From: Hemicentrotus pulcherrimus
Taxonomy: Eukaryota; Echinodermata; Echinoidea; Camarodonta; Strongylocentrotidae
Direction: 5' to 3'
Length of the DNA stretch: 28,712 bases
Assembly: GCA_003118195.1 (NCBI GenBank)
Contig: BEXV01002725.1
Span: forward strand, 1 to 28,712
Part shown: positions 1 through 12,081 of the stretch, piece after piece
Numbering within the stretch: position 1 is the first letter of the stretch
Layout: each line of letters begins with the position of its first letter
The notes under the pieces: model-generated
The model's database searches: none
What the model saw: the letters and a program-made list of their open reading frames with translations, nothing else
What the model was told of the DNA's origin: nothing
Program-made: the position numbers and the translations under genes

Positions 1-2472
1 AGAGGAAGGGAGAGAAAAGGGGGGGGGGAACAGTTATGAAAAAGTGTAAGAGAAAAAAAAATGTCAAATTAGTAGAAACATGTCAAACGTAAATTGGAGC
101 TAGGGTGCCCGGCCTGCACTGCTAAGAAAAAAAGACCAATAGAATAAGTCAAACTCCAGTACTGGTCGGAATGTTTGGCATCCTCCGTTGGCAAATGCCA
201 GGCGCCCACCATGCCATCTTGGAAACATGGCCAATAATCTGGCACACTCCCGTTGAGAAGTTTACCCGCTATTTTTCATACATTGGTGCATATGGCTCAG
301 TTGAAAAAAAGTTGGAAAAAAAAATAGGCAAGAAGATGCACAATGAAAATGATGAAACTCTGCAGTGAATATCCTTGCAATAGCACATATAGCATATGGT
401 TTAAAGATCACTTTTTGTGGTAGTGCATGTAACCCAAGGCTGCTGCATATGCCAGAAGTTGAGTGAGTGTTTAAAGCTGACATAATTTAACATGGTTTCA
501 TATTTCCCAAGCTATGTAATTAAAAAATAGGGATGATTTTGCAAAAAAAGATAGGAAATAACAATTCCCATAGCTGTGTATAGTAATATTATCAAGAAAG
601 TAGGACAAACATATATATTATAAGAGCTCAGAAATAGGCAAATTTCATCTATTTTCCTCTAAATTCAAAATTGTTGGGAAGTCTATGGTATGGAAACATG
701 TTCAACAATTTCTTTATATCCAATGATTCCTGGCTTCAACCCAACGAGCCTACAGAGATCAGACAGCAAGAGGATGATTGAAAATATCTCTGATAAACTT
801 TTGCCATTTTCACTCAATATTCATCACAGGTGTGGCAACATGTGGATCTGAAACGGTCAAATCAAATCACATGGAATGCAAGGCTTTTTTTTGTAGATGC
901 TACCCATAAGCCTCCAGCCAACAATAATACACGATGGATACTGGAAAAGGTAAAATGGTGAAAATGGTCTGACCATGAGCATCATCATCAACGTAAAAAT
1001 GTCAAAAACTTTGACTTCATTAAGTCAAATTTGTGCCCATTTGTATTATGCAGAGACCAAGAACTTTCAATTCAAACCATCAATTCAAAAAGTTTCACAA
1101 AGTAACTAAATGAACAAACAAATGCATGAGGTCAAAATTTGGACTGCCTTGCCTCCACTCACTCAATACCAAAACCTCAAATCAGCCACATAATGTTTTT
1201 CCAATGACATACATGAAAAAAAGAAATGGAACTTTTCTCATATTATGTACCTTTATACCTAGGGTAAACTTTGCAAGGTTTAAATTTTCAAACAACATAC
1301 ATGTCATATTCAATGTGTAATTTTTTGGTAAATGAAATCATTCGGTGGTGGGTGAACTTTCCATTAAATACATAAAAACTCTTAGTAAACAAGTAAACTC
1401 TTTGTTGAAACACTTTTTTTAACACATCATTTAAACTAGCCTGTATTTAATATTTTGTTATACTTTGTTTTGCCTTGTGTTATTTTTTCCACTTCAAATA
1501 ATATGTATGTTTTGTATGGTTTGTTTTGAACACAATATTGGCATACTATGCCAATGAGGATCTAATCAATTCACAAATAGATCAACCAGTAGTATCTTTT
1601 CAGAGAGGGGAGGATCAAATTGTTGGTAACATGTATATCTCAAAATCAATATTCCCAACCAACGACTCATATAGATTGATATCATCACATAATTTGAAAT
1701 AGCATAACATTAACTGCAATTAAATGATCAAATTCAAAAGTAAACCGGTAATGATGGCAGTGAGGGTGCTGAATGTTGGAGTACTGTTGACAGAATGGTG
1801 ATGGCACACTGCAGGTTCTATCTCATGTGGCAGCATTAAACAAAGTGCCAGGAGCGTACGGTCCGAGTACCGTGGACATGACTGCCAACATTCAGTACCC
1901 ACACTAGTGGACTGTAGGGCATGGACTAAAAAACGCTTTAGACAAAAAATTCCAGTCTCCAGAGTAGTATTCAAGAATAGCATTACAAATTAGATTTAGA
2001 TGAAGTTGCTGATGAGAAAAAGGCTTTGTTCCCGAAATTTTACAGGCGCATTGATGCGATAATCGACTAATTAGTGAGGCAATTGCTCAGTCCCATGGGT
2101 AGGAGAAGGAATCACTGTTATAGCAATTTCATAGACACAAACATTACTCTCTAGATTGCTATTTACAACTTTATTTCAATAATTATGGATGCCTGTGGCT
2201 CTATGCACGTTGAAATACAATGCCAGAGAATGTATATTTTGTATGAACCTAACAAAAGCAATTCACAAAGTTCTTCATTATTCATAAAATGGCTGAACTC
2301 AAATACTTCACGAAATTCCTTTTCATTTTCAAACATCTGTAGTGTCACAAAAGCATTGTGACTGCGTAGGTTGTCAGGCACTCCCAAATTTGCAGGTGAT
2401 ATGACGGAATGACATTTCAGTCACGTATTTTTACATTTTTTTTTGCATGCGGTTAAAGTGCAACTTATGTTG
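1..2472. other. AT-rich stretch with no recognisable gene
   Basis: No reading frame here has family-like composition and no splice-flanked exon is convincing. The start is purine-rich, with G and A homopolymers. A local GC-richer patch at about 1735-1990 contains an imperfect hairpin: a GCTGAATGTTGG arm near 1768 and a CCAACATTCAGT arm near 1888. I see nothing else of note. Confidence 0.6.
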
Positions 2473-3065
2473 TTAAAAGGGAATGAAACCTTTGGAATTA
2501 GTGGGCTTATGTGGAAACAGAAAAATCAAAGAATAAGATCAAAGAAAGTTTGAGAAAAATCAGACAAATAATGAGAAAGTTATGAGCATTTGAATGTCGC
2601 CATCACTATAATGCTATGGAGATCGATCCTCTCTCTGGCAATGCGACCAATATTGGTGATGTCACATGTGAACAACTTTTCATTTGATGCACCATAAAAT
2701 ACCCCAAATTGTCTCTTTCTGTTCTTTATGGTGATACAAACTCTTCATCCATGATGTATTCTTTGAAAATCTGTATTACATGCCCTCCTATAGAAAGAAT
2801 ACATGATTTACTGATAAATATGATAAAAGGGGCAGTTTAAGGGAAATACAGACAAAAGTAATGGGAAAGTTGTTCACACGTGACATCACACATCTTTGTC
2901 GCATTGCCAATTGGAGGATCTACATTGCAATAATGATCTCAAACTTCAAATGCTCATAACTTTCTTTTATTTATTCAATTATTCTCAAACTTTCATTGAT
3001 CTGTTTCTTTGATTTTTCTGATTTCACACAAGCTTTCTTGTTCCAAAGTTTTCATTTTCCTTTAA
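2473..3065. mobile_element. TTAA-flanked foldback MITE with long inverted arms
   Basis: The left arm (about 2473-2690) and right arm (about 2855-3065) are long imperfect inverted repeats of each other. Shared strings include TCAAAGAAAGTTTGAGAA-like, AAAGTTATGAGCATTTGAA and GGCAATGCGAC, followed by a GATGTCACATGTGAACAACTT-like stretch. The ends read TTAA-AAGGGAATGAAA on the left and, reverse-complemented, TTAA-AGGAAAATGAAA on the right. TTAA at both edges suggests a TTAA target duplication, as known for piggyBac- or Kolobok-type elements. There is no coding capacity, so this is a non-autonomous element of about 590 bp. A related single arm lies at about 10536-10800. The superfamily is inferred. 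Confidence 0.75.
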
Positions 3066-3493
3066 GTATGTTCTAGATTAGACTTCTGCATATACTGCAT
3101 TTTTAAAAGGGTTGTTTGGTGCACTTACCAAGACAAGTTGCGCCAAATTACACGAATTGTCCTATATTATTCACAGGTACAATAACTCATGCTCCATACG
3201 CAACAACAATATGGTAGCTATTCTTATAGCATTAAGCAAAACTAAAAAATTATAAATTCTTTTGTTAAATTTTCTTGATTGTCAACTTTTTACATCATTC
3301 GTAAAGAATACTCAAAACGCCTACAAGTTAAAATTTTGAATGAATTGTAATCTGCCCCACAACAAATGTCAATGAGGAATGATGAATGTCGAACTCCTCA
3401 TTTGAAAGACCTTCTCACAAAAGCATTTTTCATCCAAGGTCAATTTGATGAATACTAAAAAACAATTTGTAAAACACAAGTCTACGAAAACAG
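3066..3493. other. Short spacer beyond the recombinase-like pseudogene
   Basis: This lies immediately 3' of the minus-strand recombinase-like gene. It has AT-rich composition. I see no gene, RNA or repeat in it. Confidence 0.5.
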
Positions 3494-3499
3494 TTTATT
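3494..3499 (-). terminator. AATAAA polyadenylation signal
   Basis: TTTATT on the plus strand reads AATAAA on the minus strand. It sits about 40 bp past the TAG at 3538-3540 that closes the last candidate exon of the recombinase-like gene. This spacing supports that exon being terminal. An AATAAA can occur by chance in AT-rich DNA, so the call depends on its placement. Confidence 0.5.
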
Positions 3500-3537
3500 T
3501 AATTTCATCATTAAGATGCCCATGCATCATTAGAAGG

Positions 3538-3686
3538 CTATACTGATAGAGAATGTTTACCAGCCAGTTTTTGCACCACTCTCTCTCGCTTGCATTTCTC
3601 ATTCATGACTTTACTTCTGATAGTAATGAAGTGTCTTATCTTGAATGTAGGATACTCTTGCAGAAACTTCTGTACTTCCTTCTTTC
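3538..3686 (-). pseudogene. Candidate last exon of the tyrosine-recombinase-like gene
   Basis: The acceptor is strong: a long pyrimidine run ending TTTTTTTCTAG, cut after 3687. The reading frame runs through KKEVQKFLQEYP, IRHFITIRSKVMNEK and KRERVVQKLAG and stops at TAG 3538-3540. AATAAA follows shortly. Together with the exon at 4091-4163 the pattern (an aromatic-rich helix, then an FLxxxP segment, then a basic helix) resembles the small C-terminal domain I associate with this family of recombinase-like proteins. That is family knowledge plus inference. The reading frame is one base out of phase with the donor at 4091, so either a boundary is wrong or the copy has an indel, in keeping with decay elsewhere. 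An internal GTAAAC after the LAG codons could be an alternative donor. Confidence 0.5.
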
Positions 3687-4090
3687 CTAGAAAAAAAGAC
3701 AAAACAAAGGAAAAAATCACCACATGACTTGTGAGTACTTTGCACATTTCACACTTAACTTGTTGACTACAGTATTCTATATTTCCCAGTCTTAAAGCAG
3801 TGGCCATCTCAGTGACCAAGATAAATTCAACAGCTCACTGTAATATTTCTCTCAAGCTACTTGTCTGCAAATGCCAGATTATCTTTTAGAGACTTAAGCA
3901 AGGAAGACAACCTCACATAAAAAAAATACAAATTACAATGACATGCAAAAAACGAGAACTCCGACAGTTATTAGATAGATAGCTGTCCGGACGCTATAAT
4001 TACTGGAGCAAAACCCAGAGTATCACATGCAATGCTGCAAAACGTGTCAAAGTGGGAGCATTCAGTAGACTGTAGCGTCGACAAACCTAC

Positions 4091-4163
4091 CTGGTAGCTT
4101 TTTGGTTGTCTCTCCAGTACTTCAAAACCAACTTCTTGGAAGCAGCATCCCAATGGGTATATC
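4091..4163 (-). pseudogene. Candidate small exon of the tyrosine-recombinase-like gene
   Basis: This is a 73-bp exon with a donor AG|GTAGGT (intron starts at 4090) and a weaker acceptor GTCGAG (ends at 4164). It encodes YTHWDAASKKLVLKYW followed by RDNQKAT. Its entry phase fits exactly: the previous exon ends with one extra base at 7316 (GGA G|GTAAGT) and this exon supplies two bases, giving a Gly codon. The aromatic and basic helical composition suits a small DNA-binding-like C-terminal segment. It leaves in phase 2, which does not match the next candidate exon at 3686. The acceptor lacks a good pyrimidine tract, so the boundary is tentative. Confidence 0.5.
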
Positions 4164-4394
4164 CTCGACCCGTGCAACAGCAATTAAGAAGAGGTAGAAA
4201 TAGAAAAAAGGTGAATAATGAATGTTTTAACAAAACAGTAGAGAAATCTATAACTATGTTTCGACCAATGCTGTAAACTTTTTAAAAAAAATGCAGAATC
4301 AGTGTTTCCAACTGCTGCAACTGCCACTAGCTTTGAAAAGGATGTGGTGGATCGAGTCTTTCAGACCCAGGAAGAAAAAGCAAAAAGTAATCCC

Positions 4395-6262
4395 CCAATC
4401 AAGTGAAAGTGTTATCCAAAACCTTACGTTAGGGTAAAAAAAAAAAAAGCAATTTTAGGGGAGAGATAAGTGACGATATTTCATTCTCATATATTATATG
4501 GACACACACCAGTGAAAACTGCCACACGGTCTGTTTTACAACTGCTATATTGCATCCTACAAAGTGATAAGACAGGGATTACAGAAAGTGAAAAATATTG
4601 TGAAATGGTAAATGATCCATTCTCACTGAAGTTACATTATTATGAACTTTTTAATACTCAAAATTTTGACCTTAGAAAAAATTACATTCAGGTTCAGGGT
4701 AGACATAAGTGTTTTGTCTCAACATAATTGCAATATTTATGACACGTACTGAACGGACTTCATCGCAAATACAAAATTTACATCAGCACTACTGATACAG
4801 ACTGGCTTTCTTCATTGCAAGCCCTTAATTTGCTCAATGAGCAATATTCAGATGAGCTGCATTTTTGAAAGACAGCCCTTAGTATCAAATCTAAAAATAA
4901 TTTAATATATATGCTTGTCTGGGGAAGAAAGTGGAGGGAGAAATTATGGAAGGTGAAACGTAGTAATGGAGTGAGAAACAACAAATAATCTATTACAACC
5001 TAGCGAAAGTGTTGTGGAATTTTATTTGGTGATTTGTGTTATTCTTTTAACCTGCTCAAAAACTTGACATTAGGGAGAAAAAAATTATGACATTTTCTGG
5101 GAGAAACAAATTAGAATGGTTGTCATAAATTACACTGACAGAACCACTTGGAAATTACCAGTCATTTTCAACTGCAATGTGTTGCATCCTGCAAAGTAAA
5201 AAAGACTGATGGGGACAAATAAAGGAAGGTAAAAAAGTGCAGTGAGAAATAACAAACAGTTTATTTCAATTGAATGAAAGCTGGACTGTAATTAACCTGC
5301 TAAAAAAATGTTGACATCAGCGAGAAAAAATAACATTTCAGCAGACACAAATAACTATGCTTTGTTCTCATATATATTGACATCAATCGGTGAAAAAACC
5401 CGCCACACAGTCATCAACTGCCATATGTATTGCATCCTAGAAATTGTTAAAGACAGGAAGAAGTTATGGAAGGTGAAAACTATTGAGAAACAGCTATAGT
5501 TTTTTTTTCAAATCAAGTGGAAGTGTGATGAAAATCCTCAAAAACTTGACGTTAGGGAGAAATAATGACATTTTACAGCAGAGACAAATTACTATGCTTT
5601 GTTCTCATACATTATATTGACAGCAATCGGTCAAAAGTTATGAAAGATGAAAAATATTGAGAAACAGCTATTTCTTTCACACCAAGTGGAAGTGTGATGA
5701 AAATCCTCAAAAACTTGACGTTACGGAGAAATAATGACATTTCAGCAGAGACAAATGACTAGATACTTTGTTTTCACATGCATTATATTGACAGCAACCA
5801 ATGGAAACCCGCCACACAGTCATTAAATGCCATATTATTAATTGCATTCTAGAAATTGTTAAAGACAGGAAGAAGTTATGAAAGGTGAAAAATATCGAGA
5901 AACAGCTATTTCTTTCAAATAAATAGTGATATAAAAATCGTCAAAAACTTGACGTTAGGGAGAAAAAAATGACATTTCAGCAGAGACAAATGACTATGCT
6001 TGGTTCTCATAAATTATATTGACAGCAACCAATGGAATCCCGCCACACAGTCATTAAATGCCATATTGCATCCTAGAAATTGTTAAAGACAGGAGGAAGA
6101 AGTTATGAAAGGTGAAAAGTATTGAGAAACAGCTAGAGTTCTTTCAAATCTAGTGTTATGTGTTATGAAGTGTGAAGTGTGTTATTAAGTGTTATGAAAA
6201 TCCTCAAAACTTGATGTTAGGGAGAAATAATAAAATTTCATAGGAGACGCTAAATGTTTCGT
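4395..6262. repeat. Degenerate tandem array of about 240-bp units
   Basis: Anchors resembling AACTTGACGTTAGGGAGAAA occur near 4425 and 4668 (both diverged), 5066, 5313, 5548, 5717, 5951 and 6213. Most intervals are about 235-260 bp. One interval is 169 bp (5548 to 5717), because that copy lacks the CCCGCCACACAGTCATTAA block. One is about 400 bp, with a missing or unrecognisable unit. Other shared blocks are CAGCAGAGACAAATGACTA, ATTATATTGACAGCAACC, GAAATTGTTAAAGACAGG and AAGTTATGAAAGGTGAAAA. Units on the right are more alike than those on the left. The array sits in the inferred intron between the exons at 4163 and 7316. No protein is encoded. Confidence 0.85.
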
Positions 6263-7315
6263 GACTTTCGTCCAAACACAATTTGCAACTACAAGGTCAA
6301 CCCATGACCCTGGTTTCATAATAGTTTGACAAGATAATGAATGTTGACTTACCACTTGCAGTATCTTCTGTACATAATGGCGCATCCATACCTTCTTCAG
6401 CATTTATATACATTTAAATCATTATTACAAATTACATATTTTCCAAACCTAGGGATCAACCACTTCAAAAGAAAGTCACATGAATATCCATGGGAAGTCA
6501 AAAAAAAAAAATCACCACCATGTATAGGACATTGTTATCTTGACTTGTTACTTTTTGAATTCTCAATTCAAAATGCAATTTGTTTCCTGTTTAAGCTCCT
6601 AGCACATTGATGATTTTTAAAAAACCTTCCACAGTACTTATTTACATGTTGACTGTGTATGCTATTGTCCCAGTGTTTGGGAGTGCATCATAGCATATAT
6701 AATTTATTATACAATGCTGTAACTGAAGAATGTAGCACTGACATTAAGTCTTTTACAAATAATGCAAACATTTGCATATCGCATAGCCTTTTTTGTGTAT
6801 AAAAACAATATGCATTCACCATGAAAATACTGAACACATAATTTTCACTCATTTTAGTTTTGTGTGGATATATATGGTGTATATATACATGTTTATATAT
6901 ATATATATATATATATATATTCATATAGTATATTCTTATATAACACCCAAAGCCATCCAATCTGAAATTTCGGATGAACTGTTTCCAAACTGATGGGTTT
7001 ATTACCACCTTTGAAGAAGTATAAACAGTGTACTCACTAAGTGATGAATCCAATGTTACTGCTTAAACCACAAAAACCAGAGGGATAATAAAACAAGAGC
7101 AATGCAATGAATTTGAACGGTTCATGGTTCAAAATACATGTATATGTCGTGCATCATGTTACGCTTTCTGCTGGTCATGTGCACTCATCTCCGTTTGGTG
7201 AATTCGGTGTCAGGAACATACGATGTACAGATACACATTGTACTTCTTTCAGGTACCTCTAGGTTTAAGCAGCATAAAAAGAAAAACAGTTTGATACATG
7301 CATGTATGCACTTAC
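6263..7315. other. Inferred intronic DNA, no gene seen
   Basis: This lies between the tandem array and the large recombinase-like exon, so it is probably part of the intron. The only structure I see is the TA microsatellite at 6893-6921. The open frames that overlap it read mostly through this simple sequence and are not genes. Confidence 0.5.
6893..6921. repeat. (TA)n microsatellite
   Basis: An almost pure run of TA dinucleotides. It is flanked by further short ATATAT tracts from about 6868. Confidence 0.9.
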
Positions 7316-8362
7316 CTCCCATGTCAATGGTTTGCAATCGTCCTCCTACTACCATGATCTCCTGAAGTGCAAGAGGGGCTTGATACACATTCTTGATGAC
7401 GAGTTCTGTATGTCCCAGATGTTTGTAAATGTATTCTCTCTCTGACATTGGTAAATCTATAAGGGCAAATTCAGTGGATAAACGGTGTCTGTTTTGTGTA
7501 GCTGTTACTTTCTCAGGGTTCTTGAGCACTAACTTGTCACATACACTTTTTACTGCATGCCAACCTGATACCACCTCGAACAGTTGGGAAGAGATAGTCA
7601 TTTTCTTCAGCAATTCCACAAGCCTTCCTAATGCCGTTGTCAGCCAGCTTTTGCAAACCAACGGCGTAATCTTGTGGAAATAAAACCGGCACGAGATGTT
7701 GGTTTCCTTTGCCTGCCTGGTATCCGACTTTCAGTTTACTTGCCAAGGCATTATCAATTGGATCCATCTTGCTTAGATGCCTTTTGTCTAACCATACATC
7801 AGAGTTTGCTTCGTGCCATGTCTTTATCCTTAAGCGGCTTGCTTCACCCCCACGGCGTGCATTATAAAGAGTCAACCGGCACACCAAAGCTTCTCGAAGT
7901 GCTACAAATGAGTGTGTGGTAAAGTCCTCTTCGCTGGCATTTCCCTGTTCAGTGATGGTATTCAATGTGCTTCGTCTGATCTTCTTGATGTCATCATCTT
8001 CTGGATGTTGTTCTGGTCGCCGCAACTTTTCTTCACGTGCTTGGTTAAGTTTGTAGGAAGCATCTCCAAACACCAGGTCTTTGTTGATGTCAAGAACAAT
8101 TACCCAGTTTGCCACATCATTTGCCTGTGTGTCTTGGTCATCGATGAGGTACATTCCTCGCATCACTTTGCTTGCACCTTTGAGCAGATATAGTACAGTG
8201 CAAGTTTTAAGCCTGCTTTCACAGCGTTGGTGCCATCTGAAGCATCTTTTGTAGTGTACCTTTCAATGGCTTCTGCAAGGTGACGAAAATTGGCCCTCTT
8301 AAATATGTCTGATACATTGCCTTCCTTCTCTGGCAATTCCCTGCCTATAGTCTTTTCAGTAT
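7316..8362 (-). pseudogene. Tyrosine-recombinase-like catalytic exon, broken
   Basis: This is the main exon of a decayed gene. Reading leftward it shows an alpha-helical N-terminal part (SDIFKRANFRHLAEAIE), an Arg box in YNARRGGEASRL (Arg codons at 7852-7857), a middle part (GYQAGKGNQHLVPVL), then TATQNRHRLST (Arg at 7488-7490), YKHLGHTEL (His at 7410-7412) and NVYQAP (Tyr at 7383-7385). Arg, R-H, LGH and a Tyr nine positions after the His are the hallmarks of tyrosine recombinases. Their known role is strand exchange through a 3'-phosphotyrosine. The usual first His of HxxR is not obvious. The exon ends in a perfect donor, GGAG|GTAAGT (intron from 7315). Damage: a TAG at 8345-8347 in the incoming frame, a frame change near 8163-8166 and another near 7585-7600. 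A transposon cuts its 5' side. Crypton-like or host-domesticated origin are both possible; I cannot choose. Confidence 0.75.
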
Positions 8363-8620
8363 ACTCTAAATGACAGGGATTTAAATTTAATCTATAGGAT
8401 TTATTTTCAAATCTTTCATGTACTGTAGGTAGGGACCAATCGATGTGGATTTAAAATTAATCTTCGCTAGGATTAAAAAGTTTTAATCTGTAAAGGATTA
8501 AAAAATAAGTTCAAAATATTTATATTATAAATCTTTCTACATTAAAATTAACCCTGATAAAGATTTAAAAGCAACCCTTTTGGGACTTCTTTTTTTCAAA
8601 TCCTCATAGGGATTTAAATT
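8363..8620. repeat. Left terminal and subterminal repeats of the 4-kb transposon
   Basis: The terminal inverted repeat starts at 8363. Inside it are repeated short motifs: AGGGATTTAAATT near 8375 and again near 8608, GGATTTAAAATTAATC near 8453, and GGATTAAAAAGTTTTAATC near 8471. Inverted copies (AAATCTTTC, AAATCC) occur among them. In CACTA-like elements such clusters are known to be transposase-binding sites; that role here is inferred. Confidence 0.7.
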
Positions 8621-8699
8621 ATAGTATCTCCATTCTAGATATGCTGAAGCAATGAAATTGAATACTAAACACTCCAAAATCAAAGTTTGGTAAGTTTGA

Positions 8700-8705
8700 T
8701 TTATT
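8700..8705 (-). terminator. AATAAA signal downstream of the transposase frame
   Basis: TTTATT on the plus strand gives AATAAA on the minus strand within TATTAATAAATCAAA. It lies about 150 bp beyond the premature stop at 8857 and within the transposon. It is a plausible polyadenylation site for the transposase transcript. The surrounding AT richness makes a chance match possible. Confidence 0.35.
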
Positions 8706-8856
8706 AATATCATTGAAACTCAAATATATACATAACAAAACGTTTCAAAATGAAAAATACACAATTTGCACAACATTTTTTTGTCAAACTTGGTCTCAAA
8801 AAATGCCAGACATTACCGTTATACGGCAGTCGTGGATTAAGTATGAGTTTAATCTC

Positions 8857-10293
8857 CTACTGACACACTCCCTCAAGTAGGTCATGCATAACATCGAAGT
8901 TAAAATTATTCACACAGTGGAAAGACCTCAACCTATTCAATGGGCATTCATTTCTTATGCCACTATCTGAATCACCACGTCCCCTGTTGGCAGCAAGCTG
9001 AGCTATTTCATCATGTTCATCCATTTCACGCAGTTGAAAGTCCTCTTCTGAAAACTTAGTTTGGGCTTCTTCTCGAGTCGCTTTGCACAACCTGCACAGC
9101 TTTCTTGCTGATGGGCTTAGAAAACCCAAAATATCATGTGCTGCAAGTGAGTCTCCGACAAATGAGACCAACGTACCATGAACCTCTATCATGTTATCAT
9201 TAATGAGGATCTCTACGCCAATTTCACTTTCAAGTCTTTTCATTTCATCAAGAAATGGTCGCAAAATAGCATTGAAGCCATATTTCTTCACGTCTGAGAT
9301 ATAACATACTGCTAGAAGAAATATACTGTTCATAGTGGAATTGTAACATGGTGGGAAATTTTGAATGCTGTAATAAAACAGGCCCAATTTGTGGAGGCCC
9401 TTTTTTGCTCCCAAGAGTGTTAGCGACTTTCACATCGTCATAGTAGAGTACAATTCTAAGAGCATGTGGGTGATTATGCAACACTTCATGCTGATGATAT
9501 TGTGTGCCATCCGTATATCCCCGTAAGATGCCTTCTGGTGATCTAATTTCTGAGTCAATGAGGGCTCTTACATCTGGTTTCAGTACAAGTTTGAGAACTT
9601 CTAGCATAGGTAGGTACTGGAATGTCTCTGTAACAACTACTTGGTTTGTTTGGCCGGTTTTTCTGTCCAACTTGTGATCAATTCTTGTTCCCAATGCCCG
9701 CTCAACTGGAGGAACCAACATTAAGTTTTCAATCATGTATTTCATCTGCTGACTTGGTGTTTCAATACCTGTATAAGGATTTTCAAGCTCTTGAAATTGA
9801 AGATTAAGCTCCTGTACATCATTCTTTGCCGTAGAGATGAAAGTGTTTCTTGAAACATGTTTTTCGTACAAGTGATGACGCTTTGAATGGTAGAGTATGT
9901 GGTTGATGTTGAAGACCTTAAATTTATGACCAAATTCATAGCCAGCTTCTTCAATGAACCTAGATTGAAATCTTCCGGTTCATGAACGTGCTCAGCATCT
10001 TCTACATCCTCTTCATAGTTTGCTTGGTCATCCTCTTCTTCATCATCTTCCTCTTCATGAGCAAAGTCACCATGTAAAGGGTCACTATGTGCAACTGGCA
10101 TGCGGGCATGGTTTAGACGTATGTGACGTAACAGTGAGTTCATGAGGGTGAATGTTCGCATACAACCATTTTGACCACAAACAAGTGTCTCTCCATTCCC
10201 AAAGACGGCATGGGACATACGTAAATGACGAGCATACTCTCCCATTGTATCAGCATGAATACGTCTTCCACATTTCAAGCATAACAATTCCAT
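8857..10293 (-). pseudogene. C2H2 zinc-finger transposase-like gene, frameshifted
   Basis: The first frame starts at ATG 10293 with two zinc fingers: C5-x2-C8-x14-H23-x4-H28, and C39-x4-C44-x12-H57-x4-H62. An acidic Glu/Asp linker follows (about residues 76-105), then a helical segment (SSTSTTYSTIQSVI). The frame shifts near 9830-9845 into TAKNDVQELNLQ, ALGTRIDHKLDRK, TETFQYLPML and LRIVLYYDDVKVANTLGS. It shifts again at an A6-G3 run (about 9402-9413) into KLGLFYYSIQNFPP, DVKKYGFNAIL and FDVMHDLLEGVCQ. A TAG at 8857-8859 then stops it, though the next codons (EIKLIL) still look like the same protein. This is a recognisable class of transposon-derived proteins common in fish and marine invertebrates. 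The missing region beyond the DVMHD motif argues for an internal deletion. It lies wholly inside the 4-kb element and is presumably its transposase. Confidence 0.75.
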
Positions 10294-10535
10294 GATCTAA
10301 TTCAAACATCACATTTCCTGAATACTGAAATGCAATGTAATTCTAAAACACCAAATGCGTATTTTTGGGTCCAGAATCTGATCCGTATCACAAATGGGAC
10401 GGGACTATCAAAGTGAAGCAATTATGACAGAATGTGTGTCTCCTTTGGGAAGTGTTGCCAAAGTTCTCTGAAACAAATATATATTGAAAATATAGATTTA
10501 TTTTCAAAATTTTAAAGAATTCTGTGATAACTCTT

Positions 10536-10800
10536 TTAAAGGGGAAGTCGACCTTGATATCAAGTTGGTTTTTACAAAAGCAGAAAAATGAGAGAAATAG
10601 ATCAGTGAAGGTTTTACAAGAAATCGATGAAGGATTAAAAAAAAAATATGATTTTTAAAAGTTGCAATCGATCAAACGCAAACTGGCAACTCTGTGACGT
10701 CACATGCGAGCAGCTCTCATTTTGTGTACTAAATATCCCATAAATTTCCATTTTTCTCAGAAGGAAATAATTAATTTTCCCTGTGCATACAATATATTAT
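10536..10800. repeat. Single-arm MITE copy nested in the 4-kb transposon
   Basis: It begins TTAAAGGGGAAGTCGACC and contains AGCAGAAAAATGAGAGAAATAG, ATCAGTGAAGGTTTTA and TGACGTCACATGCGAGCAGC. The layout (AAAGGGGAA start, CAGAAAAAT, GATCAGTGAA, GGCAA, then TGACGTCACATG) parallels each arm of the foldback element at 2473-3065, so it looks like one arm of a related family. I do not see its inverted partner. The right boundary is approximate. It is younger than, or arrived within, the 4-kb transposon. Confidence 0.6.
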
Positions 10801-10944
10801 TAAACATGTGTGTTTATACAGCAATGCTTTGGTTAGGAAAATGATTGCATTCGGAGAGTCTCGGGTGTTCGTAACTCTCCGTAACTCCTTCAATATTTGA
10901 TAATCCATAATCATTACAGGAATGTTTTGCAGGAATGCCCATTA

Positions 10945-11270
10945 ATGCATAGCGCCCATGTCTGCGAAGATGCGTACCTGCGTTAGATCTAGAGAGTCTA
11001 ACGTAAGACCTAGACCTATCTAGATCTAGAAAGTCTACAACAAAGCATGCAATAAATATCATTTTACATGCAGTTCGGGGCTTGCAAATTAAAGTGCTCA
11101 AATGATATCAGGACTTTTCTCAATATTTTGCGTTGTTTTTGCATCAAATAGACTTTGTAGATAGACTAAAAATTGATATCCGTAGGCGTTGCGTGTTTTA
11201 ATTGTTCTAGACCTAGAGGCCTAGGTCTAGATCTATTTGAATTGTGCAGTTATGCGAATTCGCAGACATG
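10945..11270. repeat. Imperfect inverted repeat rich in CTAGATCTAG motifs
   Basis: The left arm near 10951-10970 reads GCGCCCATGTCTGCGAA. The right arm near 11250-11270 reads TTCGCAGACATGGGC, its reverse complement. Between them lie several TCTAGATCTA and CCTAGACCTA variants (near 10985, 11020, 11205 and 11220). A further AGGTCTAGATCTAGC occurs near 11476, outside the pair. The structure is non-coding; its origin is unknown. Confidence 0.6.
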
Positions 11271-11317
11271 GGCACTAATCTATACAATAAATAATGTTAA
11301 AACAACACAGGTCATGG

Positions 11318-11830
11318 CCCTCTTTTAATTCTTGTTAAAATAACAATTCTAACTCGGTGTTCTTGCTCCAATTTTCATGAGATTTTAGCATGATTATTCA
11401 TTAGAATAAAGGAATAACATGAAAGTAATAATTACAGGAAAACAAAAAAAATTTCTTGCTCAAGACATAGCCATAGGTCTAGATCTAGCTAGGGACAACC
11501 ATCATGCTTTATCCCTGGCCTTAGTTCAACCCACCTCACCCTGGTGCTGGACTCTTAACTACACCTGTCTAAGCAAGGCGTACATGTATGAATGTAGTAT
11601 GATGGTAGGACTAGTACTTGGTACTCCGTAGGAGTGCCCATGATGACTGCGCAGCGCCCTGGCCTTGTGGCTTGTCTCGGAACGGGCTTGCAATTTTAGA
11701 ATGACACGGGCGTCTTTTCTTGTTAAAATGACAATGTTCTTGCTCAAATTTTCATAAGATTTTGGAATGCTCACTCTTTAGAATATCAGGGTTAGCATGA
11801 GAGTAATGATAACATGAATGCAAAACTATT
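11318..11830. repeat. Diverged direct repeat, offset of about 387 bp
   Basis: The first copy (about 11318-11460) and second copy (about 11707-11830) share TCTTGTTAAAATRACAAT, GTTCTTGCTCMAATTTTCAT and a ATGARAGTAATRAT-like string in the same order. Together they look like an old duplication inside the transposon. The overlying open frames in both orientations are short and have no family resemblance. Confidence 0.6.
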
Positions 11831-12081
11831 TTTTGCTCTTTTTCAAGTCAAATTTTAAGGTTGCAGACATCGGGACTGGCACCATCGTATAGTATACAAA
11901 TAACACACTGCTAGCTTGATCAGGACACGTCGCGATCGCAGGCGTTAGTTACGTACGTGTAGTAAAACTAAAAGTTAGAGACCGTTCCGGGACTGTTCCC
12001 TACTTGTGAAAACACTCGTTCTGCTGTCATAAAATTAGTTATTCCAATACAGATAGCCTAGATAATACAAAATGTACTTAC